Below, in pieces: positions 8,549 to 16,465 of a stretch of 64,000 nt of DNA. Position 1 is the first letter of the stretch. Each line of letters begins with the position of its first letter. The stretch covers positions 1 through 64,000 of the forward strand of contig NZ_CABVIX010000012.1 in the NCBI RefSeq assembly GCF_902498185.1, in the 5' to 3' direction. Origin of the DNA: Pseudomonas fluorescens. Its GTDB lineage: Bacteria > Pseudomonadota > Gammaproteobacteria > Pseudomonadales > Pseudomonadaceae. The translations under genes and the position numbers were made by a program. The notes beneath the pieces are model-generated. The model was not told where the DNA came from. It worked only from the letters and a program-made list of their open reading frames with translations, and searched no databases.

Positions 8549-9139
8549 CTAGAGTTGCGAGCCGGTGATTTCACCATTGCCGAAAGGGTCACGGCCACGC
8601 AAGGCGATCACCAGGCAGCGGATGTAGTAGCTGAGGAACAGCAGCGCCCCCAGCGGCATGATGGTGAACAGCAGCCAGAGCGGCAGGTCAAGGTTCGATT
8701 CGGTCACCATGCCCATGGTGTAGTAACGCTGGACCTGAGGCAGCGCGGCATAGAACAGCAGGCCGCAGAAGCCGATGCCGACCAGGCTCGACAGCACCAG
8801 GCAAAGCTTCTTCAGCGCGGGCGGCAGGCGCTCGACGAGCATCTCGGTACGAATGTGGTAGCCAGCGTTGCCGGCCGCGCCAAGGGTCAGGAAGAACGCC
8901 CAGACCATCAGGTAGCGCACCGCTTCCTCGGCCCAGAAGGCGCTGGTGCCGACGGTTGCGCGCAGCATGCCCTCGTAGAGCATGATGCCGATGGCCAGCA
9001 TGAACATGCAGGTAGCGATGTTGAGCAGTACCTTGCGCTCGAACACCAGCCATCCGTTGCGCCGCCTGGGGATGGTGGCCGGCGAGGAGTCGCCGAGCAC
9101 CTTGTCCGCAGGCTTTACGGTCGAGGGCTGGATGTTCAT
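8549..9139 (-). CDS. dctQ: TRAP transporter small permease (DctQ)
   Basis: A 196-residue protein with four hydrophobic segments starting around residue 38, as expected for the DctQ subunit that docks onto DctM. A positively charged stretch (PRRRNGW) precedes the first helix. The ATG at 9139 makes an ATGA overlap with the stop of the binding-protein gene and is preferred to the GTG nine bases upstream. The roughly 35-residue N-terminal tail before the first helix is somewhat long for the family. Confidence 0.88.
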   Translation of the reverse strand: MNIQPSTVKPADKVLGDSSPATIPRRRNGWLVFERKVLLNIATCMFMLAIGIMLYEGMLRATVGTSAFWAEEAVRYLMVWAFFLTLGAAGNAGYHIRTEMLVERLPPALKKLCLVLSSLVGIGFCGLLFYAALPQVQRYYTMGMVTESNLDLPLWLLFTIMPLGALLFLSYYIRCLVIALRGRDPFGNGEITGSQL

Positions 9140-10134
9140 AGCGTGCACCGCTTGGCCACAGCCTGCATCGCCGGAAGTACTTCAGGGTGGGCGGCGGCGA
9201 AGGTCTGCTTGTTCGATTCGGAGATCTTTTCCCAGCGGCCGATTTCCTCGGGCGTCGCGGTATGGAACTGCAGGCCTTGGGCGGTCATCTTGTCGATCAG
9301 CTTCTGGTCCTCGACCACCACCTCCTTCCACTGCTTGGCGACGATCTCGTCCATGCTGGTGGTGATCGCCTCCTGCTGGCCCTGCGGCAGGGCATCGAAC
9401 CACACCTTGTCGACCACCACGGCGTAGGTGGTCAGCGAGAAGTTAGGGACGTACCAGCCGAACTTGCCGGTCTTGCCGATCATCTCGGACCACCCGGCAG
9501 CGGAGGTGAAGACGCCGTCGATCGCACCCTGGCCCAGGGCGCTGCTCATCTCGGAGGCCGGCATGGACACGGGGCTGGCACCGAGGCTGCGGATGGTATC
9601 GAGGAACACCCGGCCTCCGATCACCCGCACCTTGGTGCCCTTCACATCCTCCAGTTTCTGCACATCGCGGTCGGCGAACACGAAGAACAGGTCGGCAGCG
9701 CGCAGCAGGCCCAGGATCTTCAGGTTGCGCGGCTCGATGTAGGACGACATCAGTTGGGTCAGGCCCTTGGCGTAGCACTGGTCGGTCATCAACTGGTCGG
9801 TCAGGGTGAACGGCAGGTTGATCGCGCCGAGGCGCGGGTCGATGGTCTCGATACGCACCGACACCGGCCAGACCATCTGCACCGCACCCGTGCCGAGCGC
9901 GGCCAGGGCATCCTGATCGTTGTACAGCTGGGAGGATGGGAAGACCTTGACGTCGATGGCGCCCTGGGTGCGCTGGTCGACCCGCTTGGCGAAGTCGTTC
10001 ATGTAGCCGGTCTTCCAGTGAGTCGCCGCCACCTCGTTGGGCAGCACCAGCTCCTCGGCCAGCACCATCGGCGTGAACGTCGCCAGGGCACAGGCTGCGG
10101 CGGACGCCGCGATGACGCGCTTGAGCATGGACAT
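9136..10134 (-). CDS. dctP: TRAP transporter substrate-binding protein (DctP)
   Basis: A 332-residue periplasmic binding protein. The N terminus MSMLKRVIAASAAACALA followed by VLAEE is a Sec signal peptide. The mature part has the DctP fold, including TKVRVIGGRVF in the ligand-binding region and the family's conserved Arg there, which usually salt-bridges the substrate carboxylate. Start ATG 10134 follows CGAGGAAAC; the frame extends 14 codons further but without support. First transporter gene of the operon, after the MaoC gene. Substrate is inferred to be a C5-type dicarboxylate from the enzymes, not from the sequence. Confidence 0.88.
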   Translation of the reverse strand: MSMLKRVIAASAAACALATFTPMVLAEELVLPNEVAATHWKTGYMNDFAKRVDQRTQGAIDVKVFPSSQLYNDQDALAALGTGAVQMVWPVSVRIETIDPRLGAINLPFTLTDQLMTDQCYAKGLTQLMSSYIEPRNLKILGLLRAADLFFVFADRDVQKLEDVKGTKVRVIGGRVFLDTIRSLGASPVSMPASEMSSALGQGAIDGVFTSAAGWSEMIGKTGKFGWYVPNFSLTTYAVVVDKVWFDALPQGQQEAITTSMDEIVAKQWKEVVVEDQKLIDKMTAQGLQFHTATPEEIGRWEKISESNKQTFAAAHPEVLPAMQAVAKRCTL

Positions 10135-10203
10135 GTTTGTTTCCTCGGTTTTCTTGTTGTTGAGGAACTGCAGCACAGCGTTAGCGATGTAGAAAAACGC
10201 CGG

Positions 10204-10719
10204 TCAGTAGCCGGCTGCCTCGTCGAGCGTGTTGCCCTCGCATTTCTGGATCAGCACGTTGCGCTCGAAGGTCATGAACACCGTGCCGTCTGCCTTGGTG
10301 CCGGTGGTCTTGACGGTGATGATTCCCTGGTTCGGTCGCGACCGGGACTCACGCTTGTCGAGCACCTCGGAGGCGGCGTAGATGGTGTCGCCAGGAAATA
10401 CCGGCGCGGTGAGCTTGATGTCGGTCCAGCCCAGGTTGGCGATGGCCTTGCCACTGACGTCGGGTACCGTCATGCCCAGCACGATGGCCACGGTCAGGCC
10501 GCTGTTGACCAGCGGTTTGCCGAATTCGCTCTTGGCCGCATAGGCAGCATCGCAATGCATCGGGTGCAGGTTCATGGTCAGCAGGGAAAACTGGATGTTG
10601 TCGGCTTCTGTGATGGTCCGGCCGGGGCGATGCTCGTAGATGTCGCCGACTTCGAAGTCCTCGAAGTAACGACCGATCTGCCCGCGATAGCGCTGCTCGC
10701 CAATTTGCTTGACGCTCAT
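10204..10719 (-). CDS. MaoC-family hydratase, probable mesaconyl/itaconyl-CoA-type hydratase
   Basis: A 171-residue single hot-dog protein of the MaoC type, first gene of the operon, with a strong GGAG ribosome site. It would hydrate an enoyl-CoA, in this setting an unsaturated C5-dicarboxylyl-CoA to citramalyl-CoA or methylmalyl-CoA, the substrate of the CitE-type lyase at the operon's end. In the active-site loop the usual GDxNPxH of R-hydratases reads MNLHPMHCD, so the Asp position is Asn while the His is kept. As remembered, mesaconyl-CoA-hydratase-like MaoC proteins also show a TMNxxPxH pattern, which supports the assignment. P. aeruginosa itaconyl-CoA hydratase is longer, so direct orthology is not claimed. 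Confidence 0.8.
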   Translation of the reverse strand: MSVKQIGEQRYRGQIGRYFEDFEVGDIYEHRPGRTITEADNIQFSLLTMNLHPMHCDAAYAAKSEFGKPLVNSGLTVAIVLGMTVPDVSGKAIANLGWTDIKLTAPVFPGDTIYAASEVLDKRESRSRPNQGIITVKTTGTKADGTVFMTFERNVLIQKCEGNTLDEAAGY

Positions 10720-10743
10720 GGAGGAACTCCTTCTTGTTGTTCG

Positions 10744-10759
10744 ACGACCGAGCGGTCGT
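10744..10759. promoter_or_regulatory. perfect inverted repeat, TetR-like operator shape, upstream of the MaoC gene
   Basis: ACGACCG and CGGTCGT arms of 7 bases flank a 2-base centre, 25-40 bases before the operon's first start codon. The position overlaps where a promoter or early leader would be, so binding there would block transcription. Arm length and tight centre are typical of TetR-family operators, but no TetR gene lies near; the only local regulator is a GntR protein. Confidence 0.55.
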
Positions 10760-10771
10760 TCTAGTTATCAG

Positions 10772-10785
10772 GTTGTCCGGACAAC
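10772..10785. promoter_or_regulatory. palindrome GTTGTCCGGACAAC, candidate GntR/HutC operator
   Basis: A perfect 14-base palindrome 53-66 bases upstream of the MaoC start. The TTGT....ACAA layout agrees with sites bound by HutC-type GntR proteins, and such a protein is encoded at 2720-3490 in the same operon. It is the best candidate for autoregulation of the whole operon. Confidence 0.6.
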
Positions 10786-11106
10786 AGGATAGGAGATGAG
10801 AATGGGGCTTGCCACGTGGCGTCGGCAAAAGGACTGTCAGGGGTGGGGTAATGGCTGGCTTGGCACGCCTGGAATGGCTCTAGGACAGTATCTTTGGCGT
10901 ATGACGACCGCTCGTCGGCGCGATAAATCGGGTTCTAAATGCGCGTTGAGGCGAGCTGTCCGGTGCTGCAGACGTCGAGATGCTCGCCAAACGCCGTATG
11001 AAGGATTCGCCGAACAGCACGGAATGTGCTGGATGAGGCATTGGAAGAGGCCGGCATGCCGGCCGTTCAGTGCAGCAAGAGACACGCCGATGAAGGGCAG
11101 CGCCTG
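10786..11106. other. non-coding spacer between two catabolic operons
   Basis: No convincing gene on either strand: the open frames crossing it are out-of-frame extensions over the Ldh2 gene. It contains GACGACCGCTCGTC (10903-10916), which shares 11 bases with the minus-strand reading of the palindrome at 10744-10759, and the perfect palindrome GGCCGGCATGCCGGCC (11049-11064) just beyond the Ldh2 stop. The latter may act as a weak hairpin at the end of the Ldh2-Tct transcript; no U-tract follows on the minus strand. Confidence 0.6.
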
Positions 11107-12153
11107 TCAGAAGGGACACGCTCTCCCCGAGTCGATTGCAGCACCACGCAATGCAGCAAGCACATCCTCGGGCAGCACGAGCCCTTGTTCGAATGCCTTC
11201 CGGCGCCGGCCCAGGCCGGCTTGGCCTGGCATGCGCACCGGGCTCTGCGGCAAGCGCGGCCGGCTGGCCAGGCAGGCATCGACGAAGTGGTCCATCTCCG
11301 CCTTGAAGGGTTCAACGCCACCGAAAAACTCGGGGTCGAACGTCAGCACCGTGACTGCAGCGCCCCACTGCCTGACCCCATCCTTGCGGCCGAAGCCGCC
11401 CAGGCCAGCCGTCAGCGCTTCCACCAGGGTGCCCAGGGCGAAACCCTTGTGGCCGAACTCCAGGCTGCCGAGTGGCAGGATGCTACCTGGCGGATCGCTG
11501 AAATAGGTAGCGGTGTCACGGCTCGGCTGACCGTCCTGGCCGATCAGTGCTGGGTGCTCCAGCTGTCCTCCCGCCTGGTGGGTCTTGTTGACCAGGCCAT
11601 TGGTAATGGTCGACATGCTGACATCGATGAGAATGGGCTTGTCCCCAGTGGGTATCCCGATCCCCAATGGGTTCGGGGTGTACACCGGGTCCAGCCCGCC
11701 ATGGGGCGCTACCGAAGCAACGGCCGGGTCTGACGTCAGTACCAGGGGTATCAAGCCTTGATCGGTGTAGCGCTGCAGGTAAGCCGCCAGGCATGCGATG
11801 TGGTGTGAGCGACGGATGCTGGCCACGCCGATGCCAAATGTGCGAGCGGCTTGTGCAGTGAAGGCCAGGGCCTGCTCGACGCAGTAAGGCCCGAGCAGGT
11901 AGTCGGCGTCATAGAGCACCGCTGCAGGGCTCTGCTTGACGATGCGCAGGCTCTCGGCGCTGCCTTTGGCATGGCCGCTGCGCAGGTCCTTCAGGTAGCC
12001 TTGGGCCAGCTTCACGCCGTGGGTGTGATGACCGAGCAGGTCGCCTTCGACCAGCACCCGGCTCACCACGCTGGCTACGGCCGGACTGACCTGGGTATCG
12101 AGGAACAACTGCTCGACAAAACGCTCCAGTTGCTGTGGGACGATAGGGATCAT
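11107..12153 (-). CDS. Ldh2 family malate/lactate/ureidoglycolate-type dehydrogenase
   Basis: A 348-residue NAD(P)-dependent oxidoreductase of the Ldh2 family (malate/L-lactate, ureidoglycolate, diketogulonate and cyclic imino-acid reductases). Family landmarks are GHHTHGVKL with the catalytic His near residue 43, a HHIACLAAY helix, the TPNPLGIGIPT and VSMSTITNG segments of the unusual nucleotide-binding fold, and LEFGHKGFALG in the second half. It interconverts a 2-hydroxy and a 2-oxo acid, or reduces a cyclic imine; substrate unknown. The start overlaps the tctA stop by 4 bases, so the imported TTT substrate is probably what it acts on. Confidence 0.85.
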   Translation of the reverse strand: MIPIVPQQLERFVEQLFLDTQVSPAVASVVSRVLVEGDLLGHHTHGVKLAQGYLKDLRSGHAKGSAESLRIVKQSPAAVLYDADYLLGPYCVEQALAFTAQAARTFGIGVASIRRSHHIACLAAYLQRYTDQGLIPLVLTSDPAVASVAPHGGLDPVYTPNPLGIGIPTGDKPILIDVSMSTITNGLVNKTHQAGGQLEHPALIGQDGQPSRDTATYFSDPPGSILPLGSLEFGHKGFALGTLVEALTAGLGGFGRKDGVRQWGAAVTVLTFDPEFFGGVEPFKAEMDHFVDACLASRPRLPQSPVRMPGQAGLGRRRKAFEQGLVLPEDVLAALRGAAIDSGRACPF

Positions 12154-13679
12154 TCAATGGCTTCCTTGGTCGGGTGCTGGGCGGCGCGATAGCGTTTGCG
12201 CCAGAGTTTGGCAATCCACGGGAACAGTAAGATCAGCAGGACCAACCCTCCGAGGCAGGCGCTGATCGGACGCTCGACAAAGGCCAGCAGGTTGCCGTCC
12301 GACTTGATCATCGAGGTCATGAAGTTGCTTTCAAGGATATTTCCCAGCACCAGGCCAAGAATGGCCGGGGCAATCGGGAAGTCCGCGCTGGCAATCAGGT
12401 AGGCGGCGATGCCACACGCCAGCATGATCCATACGTCGGTCAGGCTGTTGTTGATGGCGAAGGCGCCGACGATGCAGAAGCACAGGATGATGGGCATCAA
12501 TATGCGCGTCGGCGTGACAGCGAACAGGTGCGCACCGCGAATGGCCAGGTAGCCAACCGGCAAGAGGATCAGGTTGGCGACGAAGAAGGCGGTGAACAGG
12601 CCGTAGGCCATGGCGCTGTTGTCCATGAAGATGGTCGGCCCGGGATTCATGCCTTTCATGTACAGCACACCGATGACGATGGCAGTGATCGAGTCGCCGG
12701 GAATGCCGAATACCAGCGCCGGTACCCAGGCACCCGCAACCGCCGAGTTGTTCGCCGAACTCGCATCCACCAGTCCTTCGACATGACCGGTGCCATAGGC
12801 TTCGGGGGTTTTCGAGCGCTTCTTGCTCACCGCATAAGCGATCCAGGCGGCGATGTCGGCGCCGGCACCGGGCAAGGCACCGATCAAGGCACCCAGGGTG
12901 CTGCCGCGCAACACGTTTTTCCAGTAGCGCTTGAGGTGCATCGGCACCTTGCCGAATACGCTGCCGCTTTGCGGGGCCAGGGTGCGTCTGGCGCGCTCAT
13001 CGCTCGTCTGTCGCTGTGCGTAGTGCTTCATCACCTCGAACATGGCGAAGAAGCCGATCATCACCGGAATGAAGTTGATCCCGCCCATCAGGTCCGGAAT
13101 ATCAAAGGTGAAGCGCGGCGCGCCGGTCACCAGGTCGAGCCCCACGGTGGCCAACAGCAGGCCGACCATCAGCGACAGGAAGCCTTTGACCGCCGATCCC
13201 TGAGAGATGAACACCGCACTGCCCAGGCCGAGTATCGCCAGCCAGAAATATTCGTACGAACTGAAATTGAGGGCGAACTCGGCCAGCGATGGCGCAATCA
13301 TCACCAGCACCAGTGTGCCGACCAGCCCGCCGATCATCGAGCAGGTGACGTTAAGGCCCAGGGCCTCCCGGGCCCGCCCCAACCGCCCCAGCGCGGCTGA
13401 GTCGCCAACATAGGCCGCCGAGGCGGGCGTACCGGGAATACTCAGATAGGTGCCGGGAATGTCTCCGGCGAAAATCGCCATGGCGGCCGTGGTGATGATC
13501 GCGGCAATGGCGGCCGTAGGCTCCATGGCGAAGGTGATCGGTACCAGCAAGGCCACGGCCATGGTCGCCGACAGGCCAGGGATAGCGCCGACGAAGACCC
13601 CGAAGATCGCCGCAATGAAGATCACCAGCAGCGTCTGAAAATTGAAGACCAGCAGTATTCCATCCAGCAAGCCGTTCAT
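12150..13679 (-). CDS. tctA: tripartite tricarboxylate transporter large permease (TctA)
   Basis: A 509-residue TctA membrane protein with about 12 hydrophobic segments, the channel component of a TTT transporter. The N-terminal half contains the GAIPGLSATMAVALL loop and GDIPGTYLSIPGTPASAA, and the second half repeats GALPGAGADIAAWIAYA and GIPGDS, the family's paired Gly-rich re-entrant signatures. Ten bases separate it from tctB upstream; it overlaps the Ldh2 gene downstream. TTT systems import citrate, aldarates, terephthalate and other carboxylates, so the substrate stays open. Confidence 0.92.
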   Translation of the reverse strand: MNGLLDGILLVFNFQTLLVIFIAAIFGVFVGAIPGLSATMAVALLVPITFAMEPTAAIAAIITTAAMAIFAGDIPGTYLSIPGTPASAAYVGDSAALGRLGRAREALGLNVTCSMIGGLVGTLVLVMIAPSLAEFALNFSSYEYFWLAILGLGSAVFISQGSAVKGFLSLMVGLLLATVGLDLVTGAPRFTFDIPDLMGGINFIPVMIGFFAMFEVMKHYAQRQTSDERARRTLAPQSGSVFGKVPMHLKRYWKNVLRGSTLGALIGALPGAGADIAAWIAYAVSKKRSKTPEAYGTGHVEGLVDASSANNSAVAGAWVPALVFGIPGDSITAIVIGVLYMKGMNPGPTIFMDNSAMAYGLFTAFFVANLILLPVGYLAIRGAHLFAVTPTRILMPIILCFCIVGAFAINNSLTDVWIMLACGIAAYLIASADFPIAPAILGLVLGNILESNFMTSMIKSDGNLLAFVERPISACLGGLVLLILLFPWIAKLWRKRYRAAQHPTKEAIE

Positions 13680-13689
13680 GTGCAGCTCC

Positions 13690-14145
13690 TCAGAAACCCA
13701 GCGGTCCGATTGGAAGGGGGACCTTGAGCAAGTGGCTGAAGGCCAGGCTGATCACGGCCGTGGCCGTCAAGCTGATCGCCGAGGCGGGCACGATGCGTAC
13801 GCCTTGCTGGATCAGCAGCACCAGCATGATGAGCAGCATCGTGAGTGCCGATCCGAGGATTTCGTTAAGCCCGATATAAGCGCCGACCATCAACGCCGGG
13901 AGAATCGCGCCCAAGTTGGAACGCAGGAAGCCGCTCGGTAGGCGGGTATCGCCGACGCTTTGGCGGACCCGGCCAAACCCGTTGAAACTCAGGACGGCGC
14001 CAGCGCCGATCATGCCGATGGCGATCAAAGTGGGAAAAAAGTCCGCGCCGTATTGCATGCCCGGTACGGATGGGAAGCCCTGTGCCAGGATGATCACAAG
14101 GGCACCTAACGCGATGAAGGTCACGCCAAACACAATGTCTTTCAT
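13690..14145 (-). CDS. tctB: tripartite tricarboxylate transporter small permease (TctB)
   Basis: A 151-residue membrane protein with four hydrophobic segments, matching TctB in size and layout. It begins MKDIVFGVTFIALGALVI and ends soon after the fourth helix. Low sequence conservation is normal for this subunit; the call rests largely on its position between tctC and tctA. The 69-base gap to tctC upstream is the only notable break in the set. Confidence 0.85.
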   Translation of the reverse strand: MKDIVFGVTFIALGALVIILAQGFPSVPGMQYGADFFPTLIAIGMIGAGAVLSFNGFGRVRQSVGDTRLPSGFLRSNLGAILPALMVGAYIGLNEILGSALTMLLIMLVLLIQQGVRIVPASAISLTATAVISLAFSHLLKVPLPIGPLGF

Positions 14146-14214
14146 AACGGTGGTCTCTTACAGCGGGGCAAAGTCAAGCGACGCCCAGCAGGGGCGTCGC
14201 GGCGGCCAAGGTGG

Positions 14215-15204
14215 CTACTTCTTCATGCCGATCTTTGCGATGATCTCGCCCATGTAAGCGTTGTTTGCCTCAAGGAAGGAGGTGAAGCTTGCGGCGTTGC
14301 GCCACTCCACACCAAATCCGAGTTTGCCCATGTAGCCTTTGTACTGCTCCGAGTTGTAGGCCTTCTCCAGCGCGGCTTCGAGCTTGCCGACGATTTCCGG
14401 CGGCAGGTGCTTGGGCCCGGCGATGCCGCGCCACTCACCAAGAGAGTATTCGCTGCCGAGGCTCTCCTTGAGGGTCGGAATGGCCGGGAAGGCCGGGTTG
14501 CGTTGCGGCGACATGATTGCCAAGCCCTTGGCCTTGCCGGCTTCGATCATCGAACGGGCTTCGGGCACCGAGGTCGGCACCAGCTGGATGCTCCCGGCAG
14601 CCAGCTCGACCATGGCAGGCGCTGCACCCTGGCTCGGTACGAACGTGACCTTTTCCGGGGCGATACCTTGTTCCAGCAGCAGCCCCGAGAAAGCCACATG
14701 CCAGATCCCGCCCAGGCCTGTGCCCGAGGCCTTGATCGTGCCCTTGGGCTCGTTGCGGATGGCCTCGAGCAGCTCGCTGACGCTGTTATAGGGTGAGTCT
14801 GCCGCTACCTGGACGCCCGGGTAGTCGTAGTTGGTCATGGCAATCGGCGTGAAGTCGTTGTAGGTCAGCTTGGTCAGCCCCTGCCAGTGCATCATGTTCA
14901 ATTCGCCGGTGACGAAGCCCAGCGTGTAGCCATCCGGTTTGGCGGCCGCCATCACGCTATGACCGACCACACCATTGCCGCCAGCACGGTTGACTACGTT
15001 GATGGTGACCCCAAGTTCAGTTTCCAGAGCGGCGGCAATCCCGCGCGCAGCGGCGTCACTGCCGCCACCAGCGGCCCAGGGAACGATCAGTTGAATGGGT
15101 TTGTCCGGATAGGCCGCCATGGCCATGGGTGAGATGAACAGCGCTCCGAGCAGGAGGGATTTCAAGGTACGACGCGGAGCGCGCACGGCCTGGTACGAAA
15201 GCAT
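14215..15204 (-). CDS. tctC: tripartite tricarboxylate transporter substrate-binding protein (TctC/Bug family)
   Basis: A 329-residue periplasmic Bug-type receptor. A basic N terminus and hydrophobic stretch (LKSLLLGALFI) end at MAMAAYPDKPI, a typical Sec signal cleavage region. The Bug signatures IQLIVPWAAGGGSDAAAR and VVNRAGGNG, both ligand-binding loops, are present. The ATG at 15204 is chosen because AGGTGA lies just before it; an in-frame GTG nine bases upstream would place that site inside the gene. It delivers substrate to TctAB; expression probably depends on the LysR gene 129 bases upstream on the same strand. Confidence 0.88.
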   Translation of the reverse strand: MLSYQAVRAPRRTLKSLLLGALFISPMAMAAYPDKPIQLIVPWAAGGGSDAAARGIAAALETELGVTINVVNRAGGNGVVGHSVMAAAKPDGYTLGFVTGELNMMHWQGLTKLTYNDFTPIAMTNYDYPGVQVAADSPYNSVSELLEAIRNEPKGTIKASGTGLGGIWHVAFSGLLLEQGIAPEKVTFVPSQGAAPAMVELAAGSIQLVPTSVPEARSMIEAGKAKGLAIMSPQRNPAFPAIPTLKESLGSEYSLGEWRGIAGPKHLPPEIVGKLEAALEKAYNSEQYKGYMGKLGFGVEWRNAASFTSFLEANNAYMGEIIAKIGMKK

Positions 15205-15333
15205 GACAGTCACCTATTGAAATTATTGTCAGTGATTACGTCAACGCAGAGATGCGCAGCCGTAATAGCCAATGCCAGATGTCGGGCATGTGCAACAAGC
15301 TATGGGCTGACAAGCGGGGCTGTCTAATGAGGC

Positions 15334-16299
15334 TTAGTAATCAGTGCATAACGAATGGTTATCCAGGCCGAGCACATGCTGCAGTGCCGCGCAAAATTGC
15401 TCGGCATTGGGCGAAAGGGGCTCGTCGCGGCGCCGGATCAGGCCATAACCAAGCGAGGGTGTCTGCAGCGGTGGCTGCAGCAAGACCAGCTGGCCCAACG
15501 CAACCTGCTGCAAGACGATGGCCTCGGGCAGCATGGCCACGCACTGGCTCTGATGAAGAAGATGCAATGTCGCTTGCACCGAGGCGGTTTCTACGCGGTT
15601 GCCGGGGAAGCGGATGCCGGCATCGCTGAAGGCCTGCTCCATCATCCGGCGCAGCGGGGTATTGGGCGGATAGACCACCCAGGGCCACTTTTCCAGGTCG
15701 CTGGCGCTGGGCGCCGCCTCTCGGGCCAGGGGATGCTGCGGATCGGCGCAAAGCAGGAATGGCTCACTGCCAAGCTCTTGGTAGCAGAATTTTCCTGGCT
15801 GATGAGGCTCGACAAAACGACCGACAACCAGATCCAGCTGGTTGTGCAGGAGCATCTGCAGCAAGTGATCGCTGGTGTGCTCGAGCAGCTCGATGGTCAA
15901 CAGCGGGCGCTGTTGTTTCAGGCGCAGCAGCGTGGCAGGCACCACCTGAGCGGTCGCCGCAATGATGGCGCCGATGCGCAGGTGACCGTAGCCACCCTGG
16001 CGAAGCGCTTCCAGCTCCTGCGAGAAATGCTGGCAATCGTTGAGCGTGCGCCGCGCGAACGCGATCACCACCTGGCCGAGTTCGGTGGCCACCAGTTCTC
16101 GTGGCTGGCGCTCGAACAGCGAAAAGCCGAGCAGTTGCTCGATCTCGCGCAGCATCTTGCTGACAGCGGGCTGGCTAAGGCCTATTTGCTGCGCCGTGAC
16201 GTGCATGTTGGCGGTTTCGGCCAAGGTTGCGATCAGCTGCAGATGGCGCAGACGCAGCCAGTTGTGCAGCGCAGGGAGCTTGCTCAGGTTCAGGGTCAT
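15334..16299 (-). CDS. LysR-family transcriptional regulator
   Basis: A 321-residue LysR regulator. The N-terminal helix-turn-helix covers about residues 15-75 (LRHLQLIATLAETANMHVTA followed by GLSQPAVSKMLREIE), and the rest is the co-inducer-binding periplasmic-binding-like domain. Homology starts at ATG 16299, though the frame is open well upstream over non-coding DNA. It sits before tctCBA-Ldh2 on the same strand and divergently from the XylX-like FAH gene at 16466, so it could control either or both. The 166-base divergent gap contains CAAGG-N9-CCTTG (16328-16346) as a possible binding site. Confidence 0.9.
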   Translation of the reverse strand: MTLNLSKLPALHNWLRLRHLQLIATLAETANMHVTAQQIGLSQPAVSKMLREIEQLLGFSLFERQPRELVATELGQVVIAFARRTLNDCQHFSQELEALRQGGYGHLRIGAIIAATAQVVPATLLRLKQQRPLLTIELLEHTSDHLLQMLLHNQLDLVVGRFVEPHQPGKFCYQELGSEPFLLCADPQHPLAREAAPSASDLEKWPWVVYPPNTPLRRMMEQAFSDAGIRFPGNRVETASVQATLHLLHQSQCVAMLPEAIVLQQVALGQLVLLQPPLQTPSLGYGLIRRRDEPLSPNAEQFCAALQHVLGLDNHSLCTDY

Positions 16300-16327
16300 G
16301 GGACTACCAGGGAGTGCGGGCGATAAC

Positions 16328-16346
16328 CAAGGTGTATCGAGCCTTG
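16328..16346. promoter_or_regulatory. possible LysR binding site in the divergent gap
   Basis: CAAGG and CCTTG arms separated by 9 bases, close to the LysR start and about 120 bases before the FAH gene. LysR proteins often bind dyads of this span in divergent promoters. Arms are short, so the call is tentative. Confidence 0.35.
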
Positions 16347-16465
16347 ACGATCCGTCATTGGTCGATGGCGCAAGTCCTTGGCTATGGTCGCATGGCATCG
16401 GCCGCAGCCTCCATTGATTTTGTGCTGCCAGGCCACCTCTCCACGACAATAAAAGAGCTGAGCTA

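Noticed and set aside
10874..10895. sigma54-type promoter around GGCACGCCTGGAATGG
   Set aside because: The -24-like GGCACG is present but the required GC does not lie ten bases after the GG.
10796..11506. possible gene filling the gap and running over the Ldh2 gene
   Set aside because: Most of it is antisense to the Ldh2 gene; residues 1-100 are low-complexity Arg-rich with no family and no ribosome site.
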